Of a DNA stretch of 64,000 bases, positions 29,814 to 39,482 are shown in pieces (positions within the stretch are counted from its first letter, which is position 1; each line of letters opens with the position of its first letter). The notes below the pieces were generated by a model. It did no database searches, was not told where the DNA came from, and saw only the letters and a program-made list of their open reading frames with translations. The DNA is from Mangrovibrevibacter kandeliae. GTDB lineage: Bacteria; Pseudomonadota; Alphaproteobacteria; Rhizobiales; Rhizobiaceae. A program made the translations under genes and the position numbers. The stretch is taken from the NCBI RefSeq assembly GCF_024519155.1, contig NZ_JANIFJ010000003.1, forward strand, positions 248,001 to 312,000. Reading direction: 5' to 3'.

Positions 29814-29888
29814 TGGTGCCGGTTGAGGGGATTGAACCCCCGACCTTCGGTTTACAAAACCGCTGCTCTACCGCTGAGCTAAACCGGC
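29814..29888 (-). tRNA. tRNA-Thr (TGT)
   Basis: The minus strand folds as a cloverleaf with acceptor GCCGGTT paired to AACCGGC, discriminator A and an encoded CCA. The anticodon loop TTTGTAA gives TGT. The outermost anticodon-stem pair is a G-A mismatch, otherwise the arms are regular. It marks the right edge of the accessory catabolic block. Confidence 0.95.
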
Positions 29889-30069
29889 CCGACCCGCGAC
29901 TAGCACGAAAGCGGCGGCGAAGGCAGCGGGAAATTCCGGGCGCGCGCTTGCGGATCCAGCGGCTCCACTCCGCGCCGCCGGCTGCCGCCCGCGGCGCGTC
30001 GTCGCCTCAACTATCGCCCCCCGCTCGGCTGTGCTAGCCAGAGCCCGTCCAGCGTTCCCCGGGAGGCTC

Positions 30070-30843
30070 ATGCCGACCTCGTTCACCTCCATCGCCTTCG
30101 TGGCCAGCGACGCGCCCGAGGCGCAGGACGCCGCGCGGCGGCTGGCCGCCCTCTACGGCAACGACCGGCCGGAGGACTCCGACATCGTCGTCGCCCTCGG
30201 CGGCGATGGCTTCATGCTGCAGACGCTGCATCGCTTCATGGCGAGCGGCAAGCCGATCTACGGCATGAACAAGGGCACCGTCGGCTTCCTGATGAACGAC
30301 TTCCGGGAGGAGGATCTGCGCGAGCGGCTGGAGGGCGCGGTGCGCAACGAGATCCGCCCGCTCGAGATGCATGCGCGCGATTGCGACGGCGAGCATCACC
30401 AGGCGCTGGCGATCAACGAGGTGTCGGTGTTTCGCCAGTCGCACCAGGCGGCGCGCCTGCGCATCAGCATCGACGGCAAGGTGCGGCTCGACGATCTCGC
30501 CTGCGACGGCGTCCTGGTTGCGACGCCGGCCGGCTCGACCGCCTACAATCTGTCCGCGCAAGGGCCAATCATCCCGATCGATGCGCCGCTGCTCGCCCTG
30601 ACCCCGGTCAGCCCCTTCCGCCCCCGCCGCTGGCGGGGCGCGCTGCTGCCGAACCGACAGGTGGTGACGATCGACGCGCTCGAGGCCGACAAGCGGCCGC
30701 TGAACGCGGTCGCCGACCACATGGAGGTGAAGTCGATCACCACCGTGACGGTGCGCGAATCGGCGAGCGTGACGGCGACGATCCTTTTCGACCGCGACCA
30801 CTCCTGGGACGAGCGGATCCTCGCCGAGCAATTCCGCTACTGA
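30070..30843 (+). CDS. nadK: NAD kinase
   Basis: NAD kinase, 257 residues, makes NADP from NAD and ATP in the cytoplasm. The catalytic GGDG motif (VALGGDGFMLQTLHRF, near residue 45) and the conserved NEVSVFRQ and TPAGSTAYNLSAQGPI segments are present. The ATG at 30070 follows a GGGAGG ribosome site; a longer frame upstream is not needed. Length is normal for the short alphaproteobacterial form. Confidence 0.96.
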   Translation: MPTSFTSIAFVASDAPEAQDAARRLAALYGNDRPEDSDIVVALGGDGFMLQTLHRFMASGKPIYGMNKGTVGFLMNDFREEDLRERLEGAVRNEIRPLEMHARDCDGEHHQALAINEVSVFRQSHQAARLRISIDGKVRLDDLACDGVLVATPAGSTAYNLSAQGPIIPIDAPLLALTPVSPFRPRRWRGALLPNRQVVTIDALEADKRPLNAVADHMEVKSITTVTVRESASVTATILFDRDHSWDERILAEQFRY

Positions 30844-30863
30844 GCTTCGCCGGGTCGGTCAGG

Positions 30864-31997
30864 TCAGGCGGCGGCGGCGAGCCCCCAGGCCCGGTGGCGC
30901 GCATCCTCGTTCGAGGCTTCGCTGGCGAGGCGCTGCAGAAGATCGGCGGCTTCGTCCGATACGCCTTCCGCTCCATTCGTCTCCGCCAGAAGCTGGCGCA
31001 GGACGTCCGCGGCGACACCCGGGGCATCGCTCGTCTGCACGGCAGCGGCCTGCTTCCACAGTTGCACCGCCCGGCGCAGCAGTGCCGCGGATGACGCCGG
31101 CAGGCCCGCCGCCTCGGTCAGCGCGACAAAGGCGCCGGACCGCCCCTCGACCACGATCGCTCGCACCCGCCGATAGGACTTGCCGCTGAGCGCGACGAGC
31201 GCGGCAGCGAAGAGATCGACGTCACCGGCGCAGATCGCGCGGATCAGGAACGCCGTGGTCAGCTGGCCGCTCGTGCGCAGCTCCTCGATCAGGCTGCCGA
31301 GGTCGGGCCCGGCTTCGGCCGCGATCCGGAGCGTGCCCCGCTCGCGCGCCTCGCCGACCACCCGCTGCGACCGCTCGGCGCCGAGCACGTTGCGCAGGAA
31401 GGGCGAGGCACCGAGATCGGCGGCGGCGGCGCTCATGAGGCGGTTGCGGGCGGCAGCCGAGAGGTCGCGGCGCGCGGTGAGAGCGCTGCGTACACAGGCA
31501 TCGCCGGACCAGCGCTCGACCAGCGTCGACAGGGCGGCGGCGCCGAACTCGGCATCATCATGGGCAAGAAGCTGCAGGCAGACGGCCTGCGTGCCGCGTG
31601 CCGAGAGAATGTCGACGAGCGCGTCCGAGAGATCCCGGCGTGCGGCGAGCGCGAGTTGCAGAGCTTCGTTTCCCGATCGGGCGATCTGCCGGAGCTCCGA
31701 CTCCGACAGGAGGGGCGAGCCCGCGATCACGGGCGCGGCCACCGGCTCGATGTCCAGCGCCAGCGCGGCGATGACGGCGCGGGGCGCCTTCGCCGATGCC
31801 GCCAGCGCCGCGGCGAGCGCCAGCCGCACCTTTGGCGAGGGGTCCTCGGTCGCCAGCGTCAGGACCGCTTCGACCTCCAGGCGGTCGGCGTCCGCGATCC
31901 GTTCGCAGATGAAGGCCGTCGCCAATTTGGCGACGCCCTCGGCGCGCTGCGTGGCCGTCTTGATGTCGCACCACTGGAGGAAACGCTGGACGATCAT
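30864..31997 (-). CDS. DUF2336 domain protein
   Basis: A 377-residue, alanine-rich, all-helical protein of the DUF2336 type common in Rhizobiales and of unknown function. Repeated helical pairs (for example around ARRDLSDALVDILSARG and TARRDLSAAARNRLMSAAA) suggest a HEAT/ARM-like scaffold. The ATG at 31997 begins MIVQRFLQWCDIKTATQRAEG, the usual family start; a start 12 codons earlier is possible. There is no signal peptide. It is convergent with nadK. Confidence 0.78.
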   Translation of the reverse strand: MIVQRFLQWCDIKTATQRAEGVAKLATAFICERIADADRLEVEAVLTLATEDPSPKVRLALAAALAASAKAPRAVIAALALDIEPVAAPVIAGSPLLSESELRQIARSGNEALQLALAARRDLSDALVDILSARGTQAVCLQLLAHDDAEFGAAALSTLVERWSGDACVRSALTARRDLSAAARNRLMSAAAADLGASPFLRNVLGAERSQRVVGEARERGTLRIAAEAGPDLGSLIEELRTSGQLTTAFLIRAICAGDVDLFAAALVALSGKSYRRVRAIVVEGRSGAFVALTEAAGLPASSAALLRRAVQLWKQAAAVQTSDAPGVAADVLRQLLAETNGAEGVSDEAADLLQRLASEASNEDARHRAWGLAAAA

Positions 31998-32092
31998 TCC
32001 CGGGCCTTCGCCGACTGAACATGGGCAGACCATCGCAGGGAATGGTTTACGAGCCGTTTACCATAAGGCAGTCTTCCCGCCGGGAGGACGCG

Positions 32093-32719
32093 TCAGAGCC
32101 ACGGATCGCTTGCGTCATGGGTGCGTGGGCGGCGCAGCGGGAAAACGCTGTCGGTGACGGCGTAGTCGAGATAGCCGAGCCGCGACAGCGGCTGCGCGAG
32201 CGCCATGTCGATCATCCCGTCGCGCAGGATCGCCTCGTCGATGTGGATGCCGACGACCTGACCGATCACCACGTGGTTCGCGCTCGGCTCGCCGCTCAGG
32301 CTCTTCGGAACGAAGTGTTCGGTGACGCGGCATTCGAGGGCCGCCGGGCTCTCGGCGACGCGCGGCGCTTTGACCAGGCGGCACGCCGCCTCGGTGAGGC
32401 CCGCGAGGGCAAACTCGCTGACCCCGCGCTCGGCAGGCGCCGAACTCTTCACCAGCGCCCGTGCCAGCGGGCCGGTCGCGAGATTGGCGACGAACTCGCC
32501 GCTCTCGATGGCGAACTCGGCCGAGTGCTTGAAGCCGGACGAGGAGAACATCACGAGCTTGGGGTCGTCGCTGAGCGCGTTGAAGTAGCTGTAGGGCGAC
32601 AGGTTGACCGAGCCATCCCGGGCGCGGGTCGAGATCCAGCCGATCGGCCGCGGAGCGACGATCGCCTTGAACGGGTCGTGCGGCAGGCCGTGGTCGTCGG
32701 CGTCGGTGGCGTAGAACAT
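32093..32719 (-). CDS. Flavin reductase family protein
   Basis: An FMN-binding flavin-reductase-like protein of 208 residues (split-barrel fold). The conserved motif IVAPRPIGWISTRARDGSVNLSPYS lies at about residues 19-44, followed by MFSSSGFKHSAEFAIESGEF. Members reduce flavin or act with monooxygenases; the specific partner is unknown. Its ATG overlaps the stop of the nitroreductase gene (TGATG), so the two flavoproteins form an operon. Confidence 0.88.
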   Translation of the reverse strand: MFYATDADDHGLPHDPFKAIVAPRPIGWISTRARDGSVNLSPYSYFNALSDDPKLVMFSSSGFKHSAEFAIESGEFVANLATGPLARALVKSSAPAERGVSEFALAGLTEAACRLVKAPRVAESPAALECRVTEHFVPKSLSGEPSANHVVIGQVVGIHIDEAILRDGMIDMALAQPLSRLGYLDYAVTDSVFPLRRPRTHDASDPWL

Positions 32720-33297
32720 CAGGCGGCCGGAGCCTGCGCTTCGCGGACGATGGCGGAGAGTTCGGGACGCGGACGCTCCGAAGGCGGTTCGCACGGCGTG
32801 CCGATATGGACGAAGCCGACCACCTTCTCGTCCGGGGCGATGCCGAGCACGGCCTTCGCCTCCTCGTCATAGGCGACCCACTCGGTCACCCAGTTGGCGG
32901 CAAATCCCGCCGCGTGAGCGGCGTGGATCAGGTTCATCGCCGCCGCGCCCGCCGAAAGCACCTGCTCCCATTCCGGGATCTTCACGTGCGGCCGGGCCGT
33001 CGAGACGACGCCGACGACCAGCGGCGCCCGGGCGAACCGTCCGCGTTCGGCTGCGCGCCGGCTGTCTGTGATCTCCGCGTCGCGCGCCTCGACGAGCCGC
33101 AGCAGAGCCTCGCCCACCGCCTCGCGCACCGCCCCGCGGTAGAGGATGAAGCGCCAGGGCGCGAGCTTGCCGTGATCGGGCACGCGCGCGGCGATGGTGA
33201 GGATGCGATCGAGCACGGCGCCCTCCGGCGCCGGCGCGGCGAGCGCCGGGATGGGGATGGAGCGCCGGGTGGCGAGCGCGGTCAGGGCGTCGGTCAT
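32719..33297 (-). CDS. Nitroreductase family protein
   Basis: A 192-residue FMN-dependent nitroreductase of the short YdjA-like subgroup. Typical features are the N-terminal ATRRSIPIPAL, then APWRFILYRGA and SAGAAAMNLIHAAHAAGFAANWVTEW. These enzymes reduce nitro compounds or quinones with NAD(P)H in vitro; the physiological substrate is unknown. It is the first gene of a two-gene operon with the flavin reductase. Confidence 0.9.
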   Translation of the reverse strand: MTDALTALATRRSIPIPALAAPAPEGAVLDRILTIAARVPDHGKLAPWRFILYRGAVREAVGEALLRLVEARDAEITDSRRAAERGRFARAPLVVGVVSTARPHVKIPEWEQVLSAGAAAMNLIHAAHAAGFAANWVTEWVAYDEEAKAVLGIAPDEKVVGFVHIGTPCEPPSERPRPELSAIVREAQAPAA

Positions 33298-33451
33298 GAG
33301 GGCCTCGTTGGACGTCGGCGAAGGCTAGCGGGAGCGCCGACAATGGCAAGCGGATGTTGACGGTGCCGCCGGGCATCGCCGAACGCCTTGAAATCGTCAA
33401 GCAAAAGGCCTTCAACTGCCGGTCTTCGGAAATGGTTCGAAAGGGGGCGAC

Positions 33452-34606
33452 GTGCGGGCGCTGATCCTTGGCGCAGGTCTGGTCATTGGTGCGGCGGTGC
33501 AGCCGGTCGCCGCGCAGGACCACGGCGACGGCCATGGCGGCGGCGCCTCTCTGCTGGAGCGCGGTTTCGGCCTGTTCGGCGGCGGCAAGGAAGAACAGCC
33601 CGGCGCCTATGCCTCGCCATCGGCCATTCCGGGCGACCTCGTCCCTTCGGCGGAAAGCGTGGGGGCGCCGCAGCGCCGTCCGCTCGACCACCTCGATCCG
33701 ATCGCCCTGCCGAAGCCGCCGGCCAAGCTGGTGCCGCCGGACCTGTCGCTGCCGGGACTGCCCGCCTACGCGCCGTTGGCGACGCCGACACCGCAGTCAT
33801 TGCGCTCGCGCGAGACGCTCGTGCTCGAGCCGCGGCTGCAGACGGACGGCCCGACCGTGCCGAGCGGCGTCGTCTGGCGGGTGTTCTCCCCGATCACCGG
33901 CATCGACGGCAAGCTGCCGCTGGTGGCGACGGCGAGCGGCGGCCCCGCCACCTTCACGCTGGCACCCGGCGACTACGTCCTCTACGCGCAGTTCGGCCAT
34001 GCCGGCCTGACCAAGCGCATCAGCTTCGAAGGGCTGCAGAAGCGCGAGGTGGTGGTGCTCGACGCCGGTGGCCTCAAGCTCGACGCGACATGCGGGGACG
34101 GCGGCACGATCCCGCCCGACCAGTTGCGGTTCGACATCTACAGCGACGCCAAGGACGAGCACGATCGCCGGCTGATCGCCAACGACGTGCCGCCGGATGC
34201 GATCGTGCGGCTGAATGCCGGGCTTTACCACGTGGTCTCGAACTACGGGTCGGTGAACGCGGTCATTCGCGCCGACATCCGCGTCGAGGCCGGCAAGATC
34301 ACCCGCGCGACGCTCGAGCATCACGCCGCGCGGCTGACGATGAAGCTGGTGCGCGAACACGGCGGCGAGGCGATCGCCGACACCGCCTGGTCGATCTCGA
34401 CGATGTCGGGAGACGTGGTGCGCGAAAGCGTCGGCGCGTTCCCCACGATGGTACTGGCCGAAGGCGAGTACCTGATCGTGGCGAAGAACAAGGATCGGAT
34501 CTACCAGCGCGACTTCGTCGTGGAGCCGGGCGTCAACACCGACGTCGAGGTGCTGACCTCGGACGTCGCCAGCGCGCAGGATCCGGACGCCGGCTCGGGA
34601 GACTGA
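33452..34606 (+). CDS. Exported protein with three tandem beta-sandwich-like repeats
   Basis: A 384-residue protein with a signal peptide (cleavage near AVQPVAAQ, residue 22). A Gly- and Pro-rich spacer to about residue 135 is followed by three related units at about 139-200, 222-285 and 309-366. Each has a hydrophobic strand, a central xxGxY (APGDYVLYA, LNAGLYHVV, LAEGEYLIV) and an R-x-hydrophobic-x-VE-x-G type end. These resemble carboxypeptidase-regulatory or PEGA-type folds seen in envelope proteins. The GTG start at 33452 has an AAGGGGG ribosome site. Function is unknown. Confidence 0.75.
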   Translation: MRALILGAGLVIGAAVQPVAAQDHGDGHGGGASLLERGFGLFGGGKEEQPGAYASPSAIPGDLVPSAESVGAPQRRPLDHLDPIALPKPPAKLVPPDLSLPGLPAYAPLATPTPQSLRSRETLVLEPRLQTDGPTVPSGVVWRVFSPITGIDGKLPLVATASGGPATFTLAPGDYVLYAQFGHAGLTKRISFEGLQKREVVVLDAGGLKLDATCGDGGTIPPDQLRFDIYSDAKDEHDRRLIANDVPPDAIVRLNAGLYHVVSNYGSVNAVIRADIRVEAGKITRATLEHHAARLTMKLVREHGGEAIADTAWSISTMSGDVVRESVGAFPTMVLAEGEYLIVAKNKDRIYQRDFVVEPGVNTDVEVLTSDVASAQDPDAGSGD

Positions 34607-34630
34607 CAGTCCGGCGCCCCTTCCGGCGCG

Positions 34631-36640
34631 CTACTCCGCGGCTTGCCGCGCCTCCGCCTGCCGGCGGAGATCCGGCGGCACCGCCTCTTGTGACAGAGCG
34701 TGCACCGCCTCGGCGAGGGTCAGCGAGGCCTGGTCGCGCGAGCCGAGGCGGCGGATGTTGACCGTCCGCTCCTCCGCCTCGCGCTTGCCGCAGACGAGGA
34801 TCACCGGGACCTTGGCGAGCGAGTGCTCGCGGACCTTGTAGTTGATCTTCTCGTTGCGCAGGTCCGTCTCGACCGTCAGGCCGGCCCGCTTCAGCGCGGC
34901 CGCCACGTCGCGCGCATAATCGTCCGCGTCCGACGTGATGGTCGCCACCACCACCTGCAGCGGCGCGAACCACAGCGGCAGATGGCCGGCATAGTTCTCG
35001 ATCAGGATGCCGAGGAAGCGCTCCATCGAGCCGCAGATCGCGCGGTGGATCATCACCGGCTGCTTCTTCTCCGAATCCTTGTCGATGTAGAAGGCGCCGA
35101 ACCGTTCCGGCAGGTTGAAGTCCACCTGCGTCGTGCCGCACTGCCATTCGCGGCCGATCGCATCCTTCAGGGTGTACTCGAACTTCGGCCCGTAAAAGGC
35201 CCCCTCGCCTGGCAGGATCCCGGTCTTGATCTTCCCGCCGGACTGCTGGGCGATGGTCTCCAGCACCCGGCTCATGATCGCCTCGGCATGATCCCAGCTC
35301 TCGTCCGAGCCGACGCGCTTCTCGGGCCGGGTCGAGAGTTTCACCACCACCTCTTCGAAGCCGAAGTCGGCATAGGTCGACAAGATCAGGTCGTTGATCT
35401 TCAGGCACTCGGCCGCCAGTTGCTCCTCGGTGCAGAAGATGTGCGCATCGTCCTGCGTAAAGCCGCGCACCCGCATCAGGCCATGCAGAGCACCCGACGG
35501 CTCGTAGCGATGGACGTTCCCGAATTCGGCATACCGTATGGGAAGATCGCGGTAGCTCTTCAGGCCGTGCTTGAAGATCTGCACGTGGCCCGGGCAGTTC
35601 ATCGGCTTGATCGCGAAGACCCGGTGGTCAGCCTCCTCGTCTTCGGGATGGGTGAAGGCATGGGCCGACTTCACCGCGAACATGTTCTCCTGGTACCAGC
35701 CCCAGTGTCCGGAGGTCTCCCAGAGCGACTTGTCGAGGATCTGCGGCGCGTTGACCTCCTCGTAGCCTTCGAGGTCGAGGCGGCGGCGCATGTAGCTGAC
35801 GAGCGCCTGGAACATGCGCCAGCCGCGCCCGTGCCAGAACACGACGCCCGGCCCCTCCTCCTGGAAGTGGAAGAGATCCATCTCGCGGCCGAGCCGGCGG
35901 TGGTCGCGCTTCTCGGCCTCCTCCAGCATGTGCAGATACGACTCGAGCTGCTCCTTCGTCGCCCAGGCCGTCGCGTAGATGCGGGTCAGCATGGCGTTGG
36001 AGGAGTCGCCGCGCCAGTAGGCGCCCGCCACCTTCATCAGCTTGAAGGCCTCGCCGACCTGGCCGGTGGAGGCCATGTGCGGGCCGCGGCAGAGGTCGAA
36101 CCACTCGCCCTGCCGGTAGATCTTGACGTCGTCGCCCTCGGGGATCGCGTCGACGAGCTCGACCTTGTAGCGCTCGCCCTTCTCGCCGAAGACGCGCTTG
36201 GCCTCCTCGCGCGACCAGACCTCCTTGGTGAAGGGCGCGTTGCGGCGGATGATCTCGGCCATCTTCTTCTCGATGACCGGCAGGTCGTCGGGGGTGAAGG
36301 GCGTGTCGCGCGCAAAGTCGTAGTAGAAGCCGTTCTCGATGACCGGCCCAATCGTCACCTGCGTGCCCGGCCACAGCTCCTGCACCGCCTCGGCCATCAC
36401 ATGCGCGGCGTCATGGCGGATCAGCTCCAGCGCGCGCGGATCGTCGCGGGTGACGATCTCGATGCGGCCGGCCCGCCGCACCGGGTCGGCGAGGTCGCGG
36501 ACCTCGCCGTCGAGCGCATAGGCCACCGCCTTCTTGGCGAGGGATTTGGAAATGCCGGCGGCAATGTCGGCGCCGGTGGCGTCGGCGGCATAGTCGCGGC
36601 GGGATCCGTCGGGAAACTCAAGGGTGATGGCGTCGGCCAT
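34631..36640 (-). CDS. thrS: Threonyl-tRNA synthetase
   Basis: Threonine-tRNA ligase, 669 residues, class II synthetase. The N-terminal TGS domain occupies about residues 1-60, the editing domain has [11 protein letters not shown] with the HxxxH-type motif, and the catalytic core contains the zinc ligand Cys in [10 protein letters not shown] and the [15 protein letters not shown] motif 2. The anticodon-binding domain closes the protein. The start [12 protein letters not shown] (36640) is standard; an in-frame ATG 8 codons upstream is unlikely. It is transcribed away from the lectin gene. Confidence 0.98.
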   Translation of the reverse strand: MADAITLEFPDGSRRDYAADATGADIAAGISKSLAKKAVAYALDGEVRDLADPVRRAGRIEIVTRDDPRALELIRHDAAHVMAEAVQELWPGTQVTIGPVIENGFYYDFARDTPFTPDDLPVIEKKMAEIIRRNAPFTKEVWSREEAKRVFGEKGERYKVELVDAIPEGDDVKIYRQGEWFDLCRGPHMASTGQVGEAFKLMKVAGAYWRGDSSNAMLTRIYATAWATKEQLESYLHMLEEAEKRDHRRLGREMDLFHFQEEGPGVVFWHGRGWRMFQALVSYMRRRLDLEGYEEVNAPQILDKSLWETSGHWGWYQENMFAVKSAHAFTHPEDEEADHRVFAIKPMNCPGHVQIFKHGLKSYRDLPIRYAEFGNVHRYEPSGALHGLMRVRGFTQDDAHIFCTEEQLAAECLKINDLILSTYADFGFEEVVVKLSTRPEKRVGSDESWDHAEAIMSRVLETIAQQSGGKIKTGILPGEGAFYGPKFEYTLKDAIGREWQCGTTQVDFNLPERFGAFYIDKDSEKKQPVMIHRAICGSMERFLGILIENYAGHLPLWFAPLQVVVATITSDADDYARDVAAALKRAGLTVETDLRNEKINYKVREHSLAKVPVILVCGKREAEERTVNIRRLGSRDQASLTLAEAVHALSQEAVPPDLRRQAEARQAAE

Positions 36641-36850
36641 GGCAGTCTCTCTCCGTGCGGCCAATCCCGCCTACGAGCGCGGGTGGCATTGAAGCGGCGG
36701 GCGAAGCAGCGCCGGCCGTGCGCGTCCATATAGAAAATGATGGCGGTTCCCAGCAACCCGATCGGATCGGACTTTTTCGGCCCTGGACCAGCCTCGCTGA
36801 CGACTGCGCCACGGGGCCGTCGAAGACAAACCGAGTGAGCAACGCGTTTG

Positions 36851-36867
36851 CATTCCGTTAGGGAATG
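36851..36867. promoter_or_regulatory. Perfect dyad in front of the lectin gene
   Basis: CATTCC-GTTAG-GGAATG is a perfect 6-bp inverted repeat with a 5-base spacer, overlapping an AT-rich segment (GTAATACGAAAAAT), 36 bases before the lectin ATG. It could be an operator or a leader hairpin. The intergenic region also serves thrS. Confidence 0.4.
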
Positions 36868-36902
36868 TAATACGAAAAATTCGCGTCTTCGGGAGGAGTT
36901 GC

Positions 36903-37439
36903 ATGCGTAACACGGTGCGTTGTCAGCCACTCTACAAGACTTTCGTGGCAAGCGCGGCCAGTCTGCTTCTCGCGATCGGAGCCGCAGAGGCGCGCCCCGT
37001 CGCAGGTACGGTCCGCAGCGCGATCGGAGGCGGGTCAACCTATTGCCTCGACGTGCCCAGGGGCGACTTCCGACCCGGCGTGCTGATTCAAAGCTACCCA
37101 TGCCATGGTGGGGCCAACCAGCAGTTCGTCTACGACGCCGACACCGGGCTCCTGCAGATCGGCGGCCTGTGCGTGGATGCTTACGTCGGCAGCTCCGGGC
37201 GGCCGTCCCAGCCGGGCGACCGCGTTGGTTTGTGGACTTGCCACGGGCAGCAGAACCAGCAGTGGAAGATCAGGCAGTGTCTGGGGCAATACTGCCTGTT
37301 GAACGTTCACCCCTACATGCTGACGTCCGGCGGGCAGTGCCTCGACATTGCGAACGGCCGTGTCGGCGCGGGTTCGCAGCTTCTGTTGTGGAACTGCCAG
37401 GACAGCGAGAATCAGCGGTTCAACATGCCCGGCTACTGA
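36903..37439 (+). CDS. Secreted ricin-type beta-trefoil lectin
   Basis: A 178-residue secreted protein with a signal peptide (about residues 1-30, ending AIGAAEA). The mature part is a ricin B-type lectin fold with three units, each with a CLD or C-V-D carbohydrate motif and a Q-x-[WF] end: QQF, QQW and QRF. Six or more Cys probably form disulphides. Such domains bind galactose-type sugars. There is no attached enzyme domain, so it may be a stand-alone sugar-binding protein or adhesin. A GGGAGGAG ribosome site precedes the ATG. Confidence 0.85.
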   Translation: MRNTVRCQPLYKTFVASAASLLLAIGAAEARPVAGTVRSAIGGGSTYCLDVPRGDFRPGVLIQSYPCHGGANQQFVYDADTGLLQIGGLCVDAYVGSSGRPSQPGDRVGLWTCHGQQNQQWKIRQCLGQYCLLNVHPYMLTSGGQCLDIANGRVGAGSQLLLWNCQDSENQRFNMPGY

Positions 37440-37483
37440 CGCTCTGTCGCATCGGCGGCGATGCCACGCCTCCGACGCAGGCG

Positions 37484-37750
37484 TCACTGCGGCGGGACGT
37501 TGTCGATCCCATGCGTGCCCCAGGGGCCGCAGCGCGCGACACGCCGTGCGGTCAGCCAGCCGCCGCGCAGGAGGCCGTGCCGGGCGATCGCCTCGTAGCC
37601 ATATTCAGAACAGGTGGGCAGGTGCCGGCAGTGACTGCCGACCAGCGGCGACAGTGTCAGCTGGTAGAGCCGGATGAGACCGACGCCGACGAGTCGCCCC
37701 GGCGTCTTCGGCCACGGGCCGGTGTAGTTGCGGGAGCTGTTCGCCGGCAT
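37484..37750 (-). CDS. yidD: Membrane protein insertion efficiency factor YidD
   Basis: An 88-residue YidD protein that assists YidC-dependent membrane insertion. The diagnostic core LIRLYQLTLSPLVGSHCRHLPTCSEYGYEAI, with two conserved Cys, and the following HG-x-RGGWLTARRVARC are present. In many Rhizobiales it stands next to the Fe-S scaffold and folE/hisI, as here. It starts 18 bases after the scaffold gene. Confidence 0.95.
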   Translation of the reverse strand: MPANSSRNYTGPWPKTPGRLVGVGLIRLYQLTLSPLVGSHCRHLPTCSEYGYEAIARHGLLRGGWLTARRVARCGPWGTHGIDNVPPQ

Positions 37751-37768
37751 CGATGCGGATCGCCGCGG

Positions 37769-38227
37769 TCACGCCGCCTCGCTCGCACCGGCCTTGCCGG
37801 CTCTCGCCTCGATCTGGTCCAGCGCATCGACCACCGCGTCGAAGGTGAGCATCGTCGAGGCGTGCCGCGCCTTGTAGTCGCGCACCGGCTCAAGATATCT
37901 CAGGTCCTCGAAACGGCCGGTCGGCGGCGCGCCGTTCTCCTTCAGCATCGCGAGCATCGTTCCGCGCACCGCGCGCAGCTCGTCCGGCGTCGCTCCAACG
38001 ATGCTGCGGGCCATCACCGAGGAGGAGGCCTGACCGAGAGCGCAGGCTTTCACGTCGTGCGCGAAATCGCTGACCACACCGTCAACCAGCACGAGGTCGA
38101 TGGTGACGGTCGAGCCGCAGAGCTTCGAATGGGCCGTGGCACTGGCATCCGGCGCGCCCAGCCGGCCGATCCGGGGGATGTTGCCGGCAAGTTCCAGGAT
38201 GCGTGCGTTGTAGACGTCGTCGATCAC
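37769..38227 (-). CDS. Fe-S cluster assembly scaffold protein (NifU/IscU N-terminal family)
   Basis: A 152-residue scaffold-type protein. Cys37 (SKLCGSTVT) and Cys62 (VKACALGQASS) match two IscU ligands; the position of the third ligand Cys reads ARHASTML, with no Cys. This pattern is the normal form of the alphaproteobacterial 'scaffold' family and not a mutation peculiar to this gene. Its real ability to carry a cluster is therefore uncertain. Start is GTG at 38227. It is in an operon with yidD and divergent from folE. Confidence 0.88.
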   Translation of the reverse strand: MIDDVYNARILELAGNIPRIGRLGAPDASATAHSKLCGSTVTIDLVLVDGVVSDFAHDVKACALGQASSSVMARSIVGATPDELRAVRGTMLAMLKENGAPPTGRFEDLRYLEPVRDYKARHASTMLTFDAVVDALDQIEARAGKAGASEAA

Positions 38228-38399
38228 GATCTCACCCGGTTTCCTTTACAGGCGCGGCAGTCTAACAATCCGCCGCCTCGATGTGCATATAGGCAGCGAG
38301 GCACACGACCGGAAGACGTGCCGGCCGAAAGCGGGATGTCCTGCGGCGGGGCAGTGTCGAGCTTCCGCGGGTCGTGGCCCGTGACTTTGGAGCAGCAGC

Positions 38400-39017
38400 A
38401 TGGACGCCATCATCGCACGGCACCCAAGCATCGCCGAGGCGGCGGACGCCAAGCGTCCGACCCGCGAGGAAGCCGAGGCGGCCGTCGCGACCCTCATCCG
38501 GTGGGCCGGCGACGATCCGACGCGTGAGGGACTGATCGAGACGCCCGCTCGCGTCGTGAAGGCGTATGAGGAGATGTTCGCGGGCTACGCGGTCGATCCG
38601 CACGAGACGCTGTCGCGGACCTTCGAAGAGGTGGCCGGCTACGACGACATCGTGCTCGTGCGCGACATCGACTTCCATTCCCACTGCGAGCACCACATGG
38701 TGCCGATCATCGGCCACGCCCATGTCGCCTATCTGCCGAGCAACCGGGTGGTCGGCCTCTCGAAGATGGCGCGCGTCGTGCAGATCTTCGGGCAGCGGCT
38801 GCAGACCCAGGAGGCGATGACGGCGCAGATCGCCGACGCCATCGACGAGGCGGTCAGTCCGAAGGGCGTCGCCGTGATGCTCGAAGCCGAGCACATGTGC
38901 ATGGCGATGCGCGGCGTCAGGACGCGCGGATCGCGCACGCTGACGACCTCCTTCCGCGGCACGTTCCGCGAGGCGGCCGAGCAGGCGCGCTTCCTGTCGC
39001 TCGTGCGCGGACGCTGA
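38400..39017 (+). CDS. folE: GTP cyclohydrolase I
   Basis: GTP cyclohydrolase I (FolE type I), 205 residues; converts GTP to dihydroneopterin triphosphate for folate or tetrahydropterin. Zinc ligands and active-site residues are in [19 protein letters not shown] (Cys and His) and [15 protein letters not shown] (second Cys). [15 protein letters not shown] and the FRGTFRE end are standard. The hisI start is two bases after the folE stop, so the two are co-transcribed. Confidence 0.97.
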   Translation: MDAIIARHPSIAEAADAKRPTREEAEAAVATLIRWAGDDPTREGLIETPARVVKAYEEMFAGYAVDPHETLSRTFEEVAGYDDIVLVRDIDFHSHCEHHMVPIIGHAHVAYLPSNRVVGLSKMARVVQIFGQRLQTQEAMTAQIADAIDEAVSPKGVAVMLEAEHMCMAMRGVRTRGSRTLTTSFRGTFREAAEQARFLSLVRGR

Positions 39018-39018
39018 G

Positions 39019-39447
39019 GTGGTGTCCGACAGTCTCGGAAACGGCGAACGCTTCGAGCCGCCGTCCGCGGATCGAAAGGTGCTGGAGGAAGGCGCCCGCC
39101 TGACACCCCGCTTCGACGACAAAGGCCTCGTCACCGCCGTCGTCACGGACTTCGCGTCCGGCGCGCTGCTGATGGTGGCGCATATGGACCGCACGGCGCT
39201 CGACATGACGATCCGGACCGGCACCGCGCACTACTTCAGCCGCTCGCGCCAGGCGCTTTGGAAGAAGGGCGAGACCTCGGGCGCGCTGCAGAGCGTGCGC
39301 GAGATCCGCACCGACTGCGACCAGGATGCGATCTGGCTGCGGGTCGACGTCCTCAAGCCGGAGGACACCTGCCACACCGGTCGGCCGACCTGCTTCTATC
39401 GCCGCGTCGATGTCGGCGGCGACGGGCGGACCCTGCTCAAGGACTGA
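39019..39447 (+). CDS. hisI: Phosphoribosyl-AMP cyclohydrolase
   Basis: HisI, third step of histidine biosynthesis, 142 residues, stand-alone (not fused to HisE). Motifs are [26 protein letters not shown] and the metal/zinc Cys set in [11 protein letters not shown] and [13 protein letters not shown]. The start is one of two adjacent GTG codons at 39019/39022. It follows folE almost directly, a common Rhizobiales arrangement. Confidence 0.96.
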   Translation: MVSDSLGNGERFEPPSADRKVLEEGARLTPRFDDKGLVTAVVTDFASGALLMVAHMDRTALDMTIRTGTAHYFSRSRQALWKKGETSGALQSVREIRTDCDQDAIWLRVDVLKPEDTCHTGRPTCFYRRVDVGGDGRTLLKD

Positions 39448-39480
39448 GCCGGGCGCCGTCGCCGATTGCAGCGGCCCGGC
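39448..39480. terminator. Hairpin between convergent hisI and the CBS gene
   Basis: GCCGGGC (39448-39454) pairs with GCCCGGC (39474-39480) across a 19-base loop, exactly between the two convergent genes. There is no U-run. It may act as a weak bidirectional terminator. Confidence 0.3.
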
Positions 39481-39482
39481 GT

